Source: Oscillospiraceae bacterium (lineage in GTDB: Bacteria > Bacillota > Clostridia > Oscillospirales > Acutalibacteraceae). From it: a stretch of 64,000 nt of DNA. Under the pieces are notes generated by a model that did no database searches, was not told where the DNA came from, and saw only the letters and a list, made by a program, of their open reading frames with translations. The DNA lies in contig JAQXSW010000016.1 of the NCBI GenBank assembly GCA_029219165.1, positions 1-64,000 on the forward strand, written 5' to 3'. Made by a program: the position numbers and the translations under genes. Shown here in pieces: positions 17,911 through 26,345 of the stretch (the stretch's first letter is position 1; every line of letters begins with the position of its first letter).

Positions 17911-18773
17911 CATATTTTGAGTGCTTGAAAACGGGAATAGTTTCTCTTGAAAAAGAGGCTATTGAAGATGCAGAATTTGATGCAAGAGAACTTTTGATAT
18001 TTGCTGCAAATATTTCCAGAAGTAATTTTTTTTCTTCAATGCATGAGAATGTAGATGAAGTAGTTTCAAAGAAATTCTTTGAACTTATTGAAGAAAGAAA
18101 AAAGGGCACACCGCTTCAGTACTTAATTGGTTCTTGGGATTTTTACGGACTGGAGTTTCTTCTTGGTCCGGGAGTTCTTATTCCAAGACCGGAGACAGAA
18201 ATTTTAGTTGATCTTTCTATAGAACATTTGAAAAGTCTTGGGAATGAATCGCCGGTTGTGTTTGATCTGTGTGCCGGTACAGGTTGTGTTGGAATTTCAA
18301 TTGCATCAAATATTAAGGGCGCTAAGGTTTATGAATTTGAGTATTCAGATGATGCTTTTAAATATCTTGAAAAGAATTTAAAAGATAACTGCATTGCCAT
18401 TAAATATGATGTGCTAAAAGGTCCTTCTGAGTTTATGGAAAAGTATAATGTTACGCCTGACATTATAGTTTCTAATCCACCATATATTAGGACTGAAGAA
18501 ATACGTACACTTCAAAAAGAGGTTAAAAAAGAGCCTCTTATGGCCCTTGATGGAGGAGAGGATGGACTCATTTTCTATAGGGCAATAACGGATAAATGGA
18601 TAGATATTCTTAACCCTTCCGGTCTTATGGCTGTGGAGTGCGGAGAGGACCAGGCCAATGATATTGAAAAGATGTTTTCAGTTAAAATAAATGACGATTT
18701 TTATGATAAATTCTCTACAGTTTTTAAAATGAAGGACTTTGCAGGTATTAATAGGGTGGTAGGCCTAAAATAA
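17907..18773 (+). CDS. prmC: Peptide chain release factor N5-glutamine methyltransferase
   Basis: Methylates the glutamine of the GGQ motif of release factors. 288 residues: an N-terminal helical domain, GTPLQYLIGSWDFYG, SAM-binding VFDLCAGTGCVGISIA, and the catalytic NPPY in IIVSNPPYIRTEE. prfA is not adjacent here. Confidence 0.94.
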   Translation: MTYFECLKTGIVSLEKEAIEDAEFDARELLIFAANISRSNFFSSMHENVDEVVSKKFFELIEERKKGTPLQYLIGSWDFYGLEFLLGPGVLIPRPETEILVDLSIEHLKSLGNESPVVFDLCAGTGCVGISIASNIKGAKVYEFEYSDDAFKYLEKNLKDNCIAIKYDVLKGPSEFMEKYNVTPDIIVSNPPYIRTEEIRTLQKEVKKEPLMALDGGEDGLIFYRAITDKWIDILNPSGLMAVECGEDQANDIEKMFSVKINDDFYDKFSTVFKMKDFAGINRVVGLK

Positions 18774-18786
18774 TCCAATTTATACA

Positions 18787-18815
18787 TTGACGATTCAATA
18801 TTTTTTTAGTATTAT
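18787..18815 (+). promoter_or_regulatory. Promoter upstream of the site-2 protease gene
   Basis: TTGACG at 18787-18792, 17-base spacer, TATTAT at 18810-18815. Likely starts the transcript that carries the M50 protease and scpAB. Confidence 0.75.
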
Positions 18816-18875
18816 TCTACTAAGTGATTTTTTATATGTATTGATATGTATAAAAATAAAAGGTGTGTTATTTAA

Positions 18876-19550
18876 ATGCTTTTATCAGCAATTGCAAGCG
18901 GAGACATGCTAAGAATTGCAATGTCGCTTTTAGCTTCGTTATTCCTTATTTTTTGTGTTATACCGATTCATGAGTTTTCTCATGCATATATGGCATACAA
19001 AATGGGGGACAAAACTCCAAAACTTCAGGGCCGCTTGTCACTGAATCCACTTATGCATATTGATCCGGTTGGAGCAGTAATGATTGCTCTAATTGGTTTT
19101 GGATGGGGTAGGCCTTGTCCAATAAATGAAAGAAATTTTAATAATCCAAGAAAAGGAATTGCATTGACTGCTCTTGCAGGGCCACTTTCAAATCTTCTTC
19201 TTGGATGGCTTCTTATTTTCTTTTCAGTTTTATTTTCACACGTTTCAGCTCTTGCCGGAACCGTCCTTGGAACTGGAATTTATTACTTTTTCATTATTTC
19301 AGCGCAAATAAGTATTTATCTTGCTGTATTAAATTTACTTCCAATTCCAATGTTTGATGGCTTTAGATTTTTAGAGGTATTCATTTCAGACAAGACATAT
19401 TACACAATTATGAGAAATCAGCAAATGATTTCAATTGTACTAATTATTTTGTTATTCAGTGGAATCTTAACAAGACCGCTGGCTCTTATTGCAAACTTGT
19501 TTATTGCACTCTTTACAACATTGTCTGAATTACCATTTTCGCTTTTTTGA
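18876..19550 (+). CDS. Site-2 protease (M50) family membrane metallopeptidase
   Basis: 224 residues, highly hydrophobic with about five membrane segments. The zinc motif HEFSH (residues 32-36) lies in a membrane helix and the second motif reads LNLLPIPMFDGFRFLEV, with Asp as the third ligand, as in the short YwhC/YydH-like group. Substrate unknown. Precedes scpA-scpB, an arrangement common in Firmicutes. Confidence 0.88.
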   Translation: MLLSAIASGDMLRIAMSLLASLFLIFCVIPIHEFSHAYMAYKMGDKTPKLQGRLSLNPLMHIDPVGAVMIALIGFGWGRPCPINERNFNNPRKGIALTALAGPLSNLLLGWLLIFFSVLFSHVSALAGTVLGTGIYYFFIISAQISIYLAVLNLLPIPMFDGFRFLEVFISDKTYYTIMRNQQMISIVLIILLFSGILTRPLALIANLFIALFTTLSELPFSLF

Positions 19551-19558
19551 GGTGAATG

Positions 19559-20272
19559 ATGGAAAAGATTTCATACAAACTAGAGGTATTTGAAGGTCCT
19601 ATGGATCTTTTGCTCTCTCTTATAAGCAAGCATAAGCTTGATATTATGGATATTCCAATAACTATTTTGGTAGAGCAGTACACTGAATATATTAGACAAA
19701 TGCAGGATGCAAACATGGAAGTTGCCAGTGAATTCATTGAAATGGCTGCAAGACTAGTTTACATTAAAACAGTTTCACTTCTTCCGGTACATGAAGAGGC
19801 GGACGAATTAAAACGTGAACTTACAGGTGAACTTCTTGAATATAGAGACTGTCAAATTATGGCCGGAAAACTTGCTGAAAGTGCAAATGGGTTTGATTTA
19901 TTTACAAGAAAGCCTACGGTTATTGAGAAGGATGAAACTTATGCACTTCTCCATGAACCTGATGAACTTTTTAAGGCATATATTGCAGCACTTGGAAAGG
20001 GTAAGAGAAAATTACCTCCTCCGGTTGAAGCATTTACGGCAATTGTCTCAACAAAAATTGTTTCAGTTTCCTCAAAAATCGTCTTCATTTTAAGACGTGC
20101 TTTGAAAGGTGAAAGTATTTCTTTTAAATCACTCATTGAATCTTCGGAGTCCAGATCAGAAATGGTAGCAACGTTTCTTGCTGTCCTTGAACTCATTAAG
20201 GCAAAACGTCTTAAGTCTGAAGGCAATGGTGAATACATGAATTTAGAACTAGCAAGGAGAGAAAAGGTTTGA
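19559..20272 (+). CDS. scpA: Segregation and condensation protein A
   Basis: Kleisin subunit of the SMC-ScpAB condensin. 237 residues: N-terminal YKLEVFEGPMDLLLSLI and KHKLDIMDIPI bind the SMC neck, and a C-terminal winged helix binds the SMC head. GAGGTG at 19549-19554 fits ATG 19559 better than ATG 19556, which would touch the ribosome site. Overlaps scpB by 4 bases. Confidence 0.95.
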   Translation: MEKISYKLEVFEGPMDLLLSLISKHKLDIMDIPITILVEQYTEYIRQMQDANMEVASEFIEMAARLVYIKTVSLLPVHEEADELKRELTGELLEYRDCQIMAGKLAESANGFDLFTRKPTVIEKDETYALLHEPDELFKAYIAALGKGKRKLPPPVEAFTAIVSTKIVSVSSKIVFILRRALKGESISFKSLIESSESRSEMVATFLAVLELIKAKRLKSEGNGEYMNLELARREKV

Positions 20273-20808
20273 ATGCAAACAAAGTACAAGCGGCTGTAGA
20301 GGCAATACTGTTTGCAGCTGGAGATCCTGTTCAACTTTCAAAACTCTCAGAGGCACTTGAAATTGAGCCAGAACTTTGTGAACGCATTCTAACTAACCTT
20401 TCAGACAACTTGGACGAAAGGGGAAGCGGTCTCTGTTTAGTAAAGCTGGGTGACCGTTATCAGCTCTGTACAAGAACAGAATATTCTGAAGAAATAAGAA
20501 AACTTCTTGAAATGCGCAGAAATGTTCCGCTTTCACAAGCTGCTTTTGAAGTGCTTGCAGTAATTGCATATAATCAACCTGTTACAAAATCATTTGTGGA
20601 ACAGGTTCGTGGCGTAGATTGCTCCGGTGTAATTGCTTCTCTTTCACAGAAAGGTCTTATTGAAGAACGCGGAAGGCTTGATCTTCCGGGTAAACCACTT
20701 ATTTATGGTACAACACCAGCGTTTTTACGTTGTTTTTGTATAGAGTCTTTGGATGAACTTCCGGCCCTTCCCGGACAGGAAGCTGAGAAAACAGAGACTG
20801 AGGAATAA
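20269..20808 (+). CDS. scpB: Segregation and condensation protein B
   Basis: Partner of ScpA in condensin. 179 residues of two winged helices; seen: VEAILFAAGDPVQLSKLSEAL and LAVIAYNQPVTKSFVEQVRG, then RGRLDLPGKPLIYGTT. The start is TTG at 20269 overlapping the scpA stop (TTGA); the nearby ATG at 20273 is out of frame. AAGGAG lies at 20254-20259. Confidence 0.95.
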   Translation: MNANKVQAAVEAILFAAGDPVQLSKLSEALEIEPELCERILTNLSDNLDERGSGLCLVKLGDRYQLCTRTEYSEEIRKLLEMRRNVPLSQAAFEVLAVIAYNQPVTKSFVEQVRGVDCSGVIASLSQKGLIEERGRLDLPGKPLIYGTTPAFLRCFCIESLDELPALPGQEAEKTETEE

Positions 20809-20853
20809 GATAATTATTCAAAATTTAATAACAATGGGGGGAGGTGTTGATTA

Positions 20854-21846
20854 TTGATTATACTTAAAATACTCCTTTGGATAGTAGTTATAGTACTAAT
20901 TCTTGTTTTATTAGTTCTTTTAACTGTACTTGCCGCTCTTTCAATGAAATTCCAAATTCATTTTGACTATGATGAGGATGGGGTAAAGTTAAAGCTGAAG
21001 TATGGTGTCATTCCTATTAAACTTTTACCAAAGAAAGTTGACCCGGAAAAGGCTGAAAAGAGCAAGGCAAAGCGTGAGGCCATGAAACAGAAGTTTGGCC
21101 CTACTGCAAATAAGCTTAAAGACAAAGTACTACAAAAGGTTTCAGAAGTAAAAGAGAAGAGGGACATTCAGAAAACTCTTGAAAATGCCGAGTTCTATAA
21201 AGAAGAAGAGGCTAGAATTGCAAGAGAAGAGGTTCGTATTGAAACTGAACTTAAAGAGGCTGAGGCTCAGCTTGAAATGGCAACTAAGGCGGAAGAGGAA
21301 GGTGTTCCATTCCCAGATGTTGTAGATGAAAGTAAGGTTTCAAAACTTGATGGAATTAAAGAGGCTATTGAAAGAATAGACTTCGAATCCGCAATAAAAG
21401 GAATACAGGACTTCTTATCAGGTTTCTCATTTGAATCTATAATTGCTCTCTTATCCTTTATAGGAAAACAAACGGGACATACGTTTGGAAAGGTTTTAAG
21501 AAGAATCATTATCAAACAGTTCTGCATTGATCTTACAGTTAGTGGATCAGATGCAGCAAAGACAGCAATGAAAGTGGGTACAATTTCCGCAATAGGATTT
21601 CCGGCTCTTGGTAAAATGGTACAGTCTTTAACTGTTAAAGAGTATGACCTTGAAGTAAATCCTGACTTCCTTGCAAATAAGGACAGCGGTGAAATACATG
21701 TAAAAATTGCTGTTAGACCAATCAGATTACTCACTCCATTCATTGGATATTTCGTGAAGATTGGTGGAAAATCAGTCTCCTTCGTTAATTCATATAAGAA
21801 GACGAAAAAAGAAAAGGCTAAATTAAAAGCCGAACAGGTTAAGTAA
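20854..21846 (+). CDS. DUF2953 domain protein
   Basis: 330 residues. One N-terminal transmembrane segment (about 4-30), then FQIHFDYDEDGVKLKLKYGVIPIKLLPKK and a long charged helical region (about 65-165). The second half shows a KQFCIDLTVSGSDAAKTAMKVG pattern typical of DUF2953, including YDLEVNPDFLANKDSG. TTG 20854 is the first start after an in-frame stop and sits 7 bases behind GGGGGGAGGTG. In many Firmicutes this family directly precedes gerW/ytfJ, as it does here. Confidence 0.75.
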   Translation: MIILKILLWIVVIVLILVLLVLLTVLAALSMKFQIHFDYDEDGVKLKLKYGVIPIKLLPKKVDPEKAEKSKAKREAMKQKFGPTANKLKDKVLQKVSEVKEKRDIQKTLENAEFYKEEEARIAREEVRIETELKEAEAQLEMATKAEEEGVPFPDVVDESKVSKLDGIKEAIERIDFESAIKGIQDFLSGFSFESIIALLSFIGKQTGHTFGKVLRRIIIKQFCIDLTVSGSDAAKTAMKVGTISAIGFPALGKMVQSLTVKEYDLEVNPDFLANKDSGEIHVKIAVRPIRLLTPFIGYFVKIGGKSVSFVNSYKKTKKEKAKLKAEQVK

Positions 21847-21890
21847 AAAAATATCAAAATATATAGAAAATTTTTTAGGTGGTGCTTTAA

Positions 21891-22256
21891 ATGAAAGAAA
21901 CATCAGCAGCAGGAATGCTTGGAACAACAATTGAAAAGATTAAGGATATGATTGACGTTAGCACAATCATCGGTGACCCAGTTTACACAGAATCAGGTCT
22001 TACAATTATCCCTGTTTCTAAGGTTACTTATGGTTTTGCCAGTGGTGGTACTGACTTCCCAACAAAGGGCAACAAGGAGCTCTTTGGAGGTGCAGGCGGA
22101 GCTGGCGTTACAATTACTCCGGTAGCTTTCCTTCTAATTCAGAACGGCCAAGTTACTCTTAAGCACATTACAGCTTATGATAACGCAGCTGAAAGAATGG
22201 TTAACCTTGTTCCTGAAATGTTTGACAAGGTTACAGGTCTCATTAAGAAGGACTAA
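21891..22256 (+). CDS. gerW: GerW/YtfJ family sporulation protein
   Basis: 121 residues, Gly-rich in the middle. TIEKIKDMIDVSTIIGDPV, IPVSKVTYGFASGGTDF and GGAGGAGVTITPVAFLLIQ match the YtfJ/GerW family, linked in Bacillus to spore germination and early spore formation. Preceded by the DUF2953 gene and followed by dacF, a frequent order. Confidence 0.88.
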   Translation: MKETSAAGMLGTTIEKIKDMIDVSTIIGDPVYTESGLTIIPVSKVTYGFASGGTDFPTKGNKELFGGAGGAGVTITPVAFLLIQNGQVTLKHITAYDNAAERMVNLVPEMFDKVTGLIKKD

Positions 22257-22307
22257 TTGAATAATTAAGTCTTAATGACGCAATCATCAGCATATATTTT
22301 ATAGGCG

Positions 22308-23405
22308 GTGGTTGCGTTGTTATGTGCTAATTTTTCAAGAAAAGTCTTTTTTATATTGCCAATTATTTTTATATTTGGTGTCAATGTTTTTGGAGTGCAG
22401 TGCTATGGCCTGGATCTTTCGGCCGAAACTGCAGTATTGTTGGAGTCCGATTCCAACACCGCTCTTTTCTGCAAAGAGGCGGATAAGAGAATGACCATGG
22501 CCAGCACAACAAAAATAATGACTGCACTTCTTACAATTGAGAATGCTAATTTAAATTCAGAAATAGTAGTAAATTCCGAAATGGTAGCTGTTGAAGGTAC
22601 ATCAATGGGCCTTTTACCCGGAGATAGTGTTTCAGTGCGTGAACTCTGCTTTGGTATGCTTTTACCTTCGGGAAATGATGCCGCAAATACTGCGGCTTAT
22701 GTCATTTGTGGGAGTATTCCCAAGTTTGCTGATATGATGAATAAAAAAGCTATGGAAATAGGTATGACCAACACCCATTTTATGAATCCATCCGGACTCA
22801 CTGAGGATGGTCATTTTACTACTGCATATGACATGGCTTTACTTGGTTCTTATGCAATTAAGAACCGAGAATTTTTTAATATATGCTCCACGAAGAGTGT
22901 CCAGGTGTCATATGGAAATCCTCCATACACCAGAACTTTGACAAATCACAATAAACTTTTGAAAATGTATGAGCCGTGTGTTGGTATTAAAACAGGCTTT
23001 ACTAAGAAAAGCGGAAGGTGTCTTGTCAGTGCGGCAAAAAAGGATGGTGTAACGCTAATTGCGGTTACGCTTAATGCCAGTGATGATTGGAATGACCATA
23101 TTAAGCTCTTTGAGTACGGTTTTTCACACACGGAATGTGTGCCTTTAAATTATAATATAAATGGTATCAAATTAAAGGTTGTAGGCGCCACTAAAAAGAG
23201 TGTAGGATTAAAACTATCATTTGTCCCAACGTACACAAGGATAGACAAAAAAGATTTGGATGTTGTTCGTGAAATATATCTTAATAAATTTGAATATGCT
23301 CCGGTTAAATCGGGGAAAGTAGTTGGAACCGCTATTTTTAAAGAAAAAGGTAGTGGAAGGCTTATATGCACCGTACCAATTGAAACTGTAGAAGAATGTA
23401 CTTGA
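22308..23405 (+). CDS. dacF: D-alanyl-D-alanine carboxypeptidase (DacF-like)
   Basis: Penicillin-binding S11 peptidase that trims peptidoglycan side chains outside the membrane. 365 residues with a signal peptide (about 10-32). Active motifs: STTK (catalytic Ser66), SGN (121-123) and KTG (228-230), then a C-terminal beta domain. The start is GTG 22308; TTG 22317 in the same frame, six bases after GGCGGTG, is a plausible alternative. The position after gerW suggests the DacF branch. Confidence 0.9.
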   Translation: MVALLCANFSRKVFFILPIIFIFGVNVFGVQCYGLDLSAETAVLLESDSNTALFCKEADKRMTMASTTKIMTALLTIENANLNSEIVVNSEMVAVEGTSMGLLPGDSVSVRELCFGMLLPSGNDAANTAAYVICGSIPKFADMMNKKAMEIGMTNTHFMNPSGLTEDGHFTTAYDMALLGSYAIKNREFFNICSTKSVQVSYGNPPYTRTLTNHNKLLKMYEPCVGIKTGFTKKSGRCLVSAAKKDGVTLIAVTLNASDDWNDHIKLFEYGFSHTECVPLNYNINGIKLKVVGATKKSVGLKLSFVPTYTRIDKKDLDVVREIYLNKFEYAPVKSGKVVGTAIFKEKGSGRLICTVPIETVEECT

Positions 23406-23423
23406 AAAGTTAGGAGAGTTATT

Positions 23424-24155
23424 GTGGCAGAGGAAAAAGTAAGACTTCAAAAATATATGGCCGAATGTGGTATTGCTTCACGTAGAAAGAGCGAGGAATT
23501 AATATCAAAGGGCAAGGTAAAGGTAAACGGAAGGCTTGCTAAAATAGGTGACAAAATTAACCCCCTAGAGGACAAGGTTACAGTTGATGGTCAAAAAATT
23601 CAAACAGAGAAAAATCATGTTTACATTATGCTTCATAAGCCTCGTGGATTTATTACCACAATGAGCGATGAAATGGATCGTAAATGTGTTGCTGAGCTTG
23701 TTTCAGATGTTGGTGTTCGTGTATATCCGGTTGGTAGATTGGATAAGGATTCAGAAGGACTCCTTCTTCTTACAAATGACGGAGAATTTGCAAATAATAT
23801 GACACACCCTTCAAAGCATGTTCCAAAACTTTACAGAGTAACTGTAAGACCGGGTATTACGGAGGAGCAAATAACACAGCTTACCTCCGGAATTATGATA
23901 GATGGAAAAATTACTCTTCCTGCAAACGTGCGTGTTGTTACACAGGAACCGGGTAGAGTCGTTCTTGAAATTACAATCTGTGAAGGCAGAAACAGGCAGA
24001 TTAGGAAAATGTGTGAGGAATTAGGTCTTGAGGTTGCACGACTTAAGAGAATTGCAATTGGACCTATTAAGCTTGGTATGCTTGAACAGGGCAAATGGCG
24101 CAACCTCACACCTGAAGAAGTGCGTGCACTTAAAAGAAGTGTAAGCAAGAAATAA
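23424..24155 (+). CDS. rluB: Pseudouridine synthase, RluB/RsuA family
   Basis: Modifies a uridine in rRNA. 243 residues: S4-like RNA-binding domain at the start (RLQKYMAECGIASRRKSEELI), catalytic motif YPVGRLDKDSEGLLLLTNDG with the active Asp, and C-terminal CEGRNRQIRKMCEELG. GTG start. The exact rRNA target (RluB versus RsuA) cannot be fixed from sequence; position after dacF matches Bacillus RluB. Confidence 0.88.
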   Translation: MAEEKVRLQKYMAECGIASRRKSEELISKGKVKVNGRLAKIGDKINPLEDKVTVDGQKIQTEKNHVYIMLHKPRGFITTMSDEMDRKCVAELVSDVGVRVYPVGRLDKDSEGLLLLTNDGEFANNMTHPSKHVPKLYRVTVRPGITEEQITQLTSGIMIDGKITLPANVRVVTQEPGRVVLEITICEGRNRQIRKMCEELGLEVARLKRIAIGPIKLGMLEQGKWRNLTPEEVRALKRSVSKK

Positions 24156-24166
24156 GCGACTATTAT

Positions 24167-24200
24167 AAGGCAAAGGGGACGGGACAAGTCCCATGGCCTT
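24167..24200 (+). other. Hairpin in the rluB-yicC gap
   Basis: AAGGC / GCCTT outer arms enclose a GGGAC / GTCCC stem. A TTTT follows at the outer arm but the next gene starts 18 bases later, so this is either a weak attenuator or an mRNA structure. Confidence 0.35.
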
Positions 24201-24217
24201 TTAAAGGAGAAATATAA

Positions 24218-25096
24218 ATGGCAAGAAGTATGACCGGCTTTGGTCGAGCTACAGTTGAAACAGGCAATATGACTGTTTCGGTTGAACTGAAAAGTGTTAA
24301 TCATAGGTATTTTGAACTCTATTCAAGAGTTCCCAGAACCTATGGATTTCTTGATGAAAAGATAAAGACTTATCTTCAAGGAAGAGTGTCAAGAGGAAAG
24401 ATTGAATGCTCGGTAAGCATTGAAGCTCTTGATTCAGATGACGTAGTAGTAAAGGTTAATCATTCACTTGCAAAAGCATATCTTTCTGCTCTTGATGAAA
24501 TTTCAGACACATATGAACTTAAGAAAGACATTGCAGCAACAACCCTTACTCGTTTCCCTGATGTACTTTCAGTACATAAGAATGACGCAGATGAAGAAGC
24601 TGTTTGGGAAGCTGTTCTTCCAGCGCTTTCAAAGGCTTGTGACAACTTCATTGAAATGCGTGAAAGGGAAGGCGAAAAATTAAAGCTTGATATTCTTTCA
24701 AAGGCGGATTCAATCCTTTCAAAGGTTGCATTTATTGAAGAGCGTTCCCCTCAGACAGTTCTTGAGTACAACGAAAGACTTAAGACAAAGATTTCGGATT
24801 TACTTAAGGATGCAAAAGTGGACGAGCAGAGACTTCTTACAGAAGCAGCTATTTTTGCAGATAAAGTTGCAGTTGACGAAGAAACCGTTCGTCTTCGAAG
24901 TCATGTTGAACAGCTTCATTTAATGTTTGAGGAAAAGGAAGCTATTGGACGTAAAATGGATTTCCTAGTTCAGGAAATCAACAGAGAGACAAATACAATT
25001 GGTTCTAAATGCTCAAATATGGACATTACAAAATGTGTTCTTGACATGAAGGCTGAAATTGAAAAGATTCGTGAGCAAGTTCAAAACGTTGAGTAA
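24218..25096 (+). CDS. YicC/YloC family endoribonuclease
   Basis: 292 residues starting ARSMTGFGRATVETGN, the family signature, with ELKSVNHRYFELYSRVPR and the C-terminal EKEAIGRKMDFLVQEINRETNTIGSK. Family members cleave single-stranded RNA and affect small-RNA stability. Followed by remA-gmk-rpoZ in the standard Firmicutes order. Confidence 0.9.
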   Translation: MARSMTGFGRATVETGNMTVSVELKSVNHRYFELYSRVPRTYGFLDEKIKTYLQGRVSRGKIECSVSIEALDSDDVVVKVNHSLAKAYLSALDEISDTYELKKDIAATTLTRFPDVLSVHKNDADEEAVWEAVLPALSKACDNFIEMREREGEKLKLDILSKADSILSKVAFIEERSPQTVLEYNERLKTKISDLLKDAKVDEQRLLTEAAIFADKVAVDEETVRLRSHVEQLHLMFEEKEAIGRKMDFLVQEINRETNTIGSKCSNMDITKCVLDMKAEIEKIREQVQNVE

Positions 25097-25114
25097 TATT
25101 GTCTGAGGTGCATT

Positions 25115-25375
25115 ATGAGACTTGTAAATATTGGTTTCGGTAATTGTGTTAATTCAGAAAGAATCATCTCCATTGTTTCTCCGGAGTCTGCTCCTATAAA
25201 GAGAATTGTTCAGGTTAGCAAGGAAAAGGGAATGCTGATAGATGCATCGCAAGGGAGAAAAACAAAATCTGTAATTCTTATGGATTCTGACCACTGTATT
25301 CTTTCTTATTTACAACCGGAAACTCTAACGAGCAGAATTAATGGTGAAGAGGAGGATGGAACAGAAAATGAGTAA
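25115..25375 (+). CDS. remA: RemA-like DUF370 DNA-binding protein
   Basis: 86 residues: [19 protein letters not shown], then SAPIKRIVQ and [18 protein letters not shown] match RemA, which forms DNA-wrapping oligomers and activates biofilm-matrix genes in B. subtilis. The presence of a TasA/SipW-like locus in the same window makes a regulatory link possible, but no operator is identified. Confidence 0.88.
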   Translation: MRLVNIGFGNCVNSERIISIVSPESAPIKRIVQVSKEKGMLIDASQGRKTKSVILMDSDHCILSYLQPETLTSRINGEEEDGTENE

Positions 25376-26054
25376 TGAAGTAAAACCAATTTCTGATGGA
25401 TTCCTTCTGATTTTTTCAGGACCTTCCGGTTCCGGTAAGGACACTGTAATTAATGAAATAGTTAAAAGAGATGAAAAGACTATAGTGTCTATTTCAATGA
25501 CAACCAGAAAACCAAGGCCTAATGAGGTTGATGGCGTAAACTATTATTTCGTTACTAAAGAAGAGTTTCTGGAGAAAATTAATAATGATGAAATGCTTGA
25601 ATGGGCACAGTATGGAGACAATTACTATGGAACTCCAAAGGCGCCTGTGTTCAAATGGATTTCAGAGGGAAAGACAGTAATTCTTGAAATTGAAGTTCAG
25701 GGTACGGACAAAATAAAGGCTAAATATCCAAATGTCAGAACAATGTTTCTTATGCCACCTTCAATTCACGTTTTAAGAGAACGTCTTTCCGGTCGTAATA
25801 CCGAGACGGAAGAAGAAGTAAATAAGCGCATTGAAATTGCAAAGAAAGAAATTGGACGAGCAAATGACTATGACTACATTATTGTTAATAATCGCCTTGA
25901 GGATGCAATTGATGATGCTCTTGAAATAATACTCAGACACAGACGTCATTTAAGATGCAGTTTGAATAATGAACCAGATAAACTTGAAGAGTTTTATTAT
26001 GGACACCAGTTTAAAAACAATTTTTCTAATATTTTGAATGAAAGGGGCAAATAA
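25368..26054 (+). CDS. gmk: Guanylate kinase
   Basis: Phosphorylates GMP to GDP. P-loop [14 protein letters not shown], the GMP-binding [18 protein letters not shown], and GNYYGTPK-like [11 protein letters not shown] are seen. ATG 25368 is chosen (228 residues); ATG 25356 touches the GGAGG at 25351-25355 and ATG 25341 precedes it. The start overlaps the remA end by 8 bases. Confidence 0.95.
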   Translation: MSNEVKPISDGFLLIFSGPSGSGKDTVINEIVKRDEKTIVSISMTTRKPRPNEVDGVNYYFVTKEEFLEKINNDEMLEWAQYGDNYYGTPKAPVFKWISEGKTVILEIEVQGTDKIKAKYPNVRTMFLMPPSIHVLRERLSGRNTETEEEVNKRIEIAKKEIGRANDYDYIIVNNRLEDAIDDALEIILRHRRHLRCSLNNEPDKLEEFYYGHQFKNNFSNILNERGK

Positions 26055-26055
26055 A

Positions 26056-26295
26056 ATGCCAGAGAACAAGAAATTTAATCCGGATTTAAGAGATCTTCTT
26101 TCAGGTCCAAACGGAGATCAAAACATCAGTCGTTACTCTCTTGTAACAGCTACAGCAAAACTTGCAAGAAAGATTTCTGACGAGGCACTTGCTGACGGTG
26201 AAATCATAACTGAGAAGCCTGTTACAACAGCACTTAATGAGCTTCTTGATGGAAAGTATGTAATTGAAGAGCCTGTTGAAATTAGAGACCTTTAA
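26056..26295 (+). CDS. rpoZ: RNA polymerase omega subunit
   Basis: 79-residue subunit aiding RNA polymerase assembly. SRYSLVTATAKLARKISDEA and KPVTTALNELLDGKYVI match the family. ATG 26056 follows AAGGGG at 26042-26047; an upstream TTG extension lies within gmk and is not needed. Confidence 0.93.
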   Translation: MPENKKFNPDLRDLLSGPNGDQNISRYSLVTATAKLARKISDEALADGEIITEKPVTTALNELLDGKYVIEEPVEIRDL

Positions 26296-26298
26296 TTC

Positions 26299-26334
26299 GT
26301 AAATTAGAAAGTAGATTAGAAAGTAAATTAGAAA
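26299..26334 (+). repeat. 12-bp tandem repeat in the rpoZ-priA gap
   Basis: Three copies of GTAAATTAGAAA (the middle one GTAGATTAGAAA) fill the gap up to the priA ribosome site GAAAGGTG. Confidence 0.9.
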
Positions 26335-26345
26335 GGTGCAAAAAT

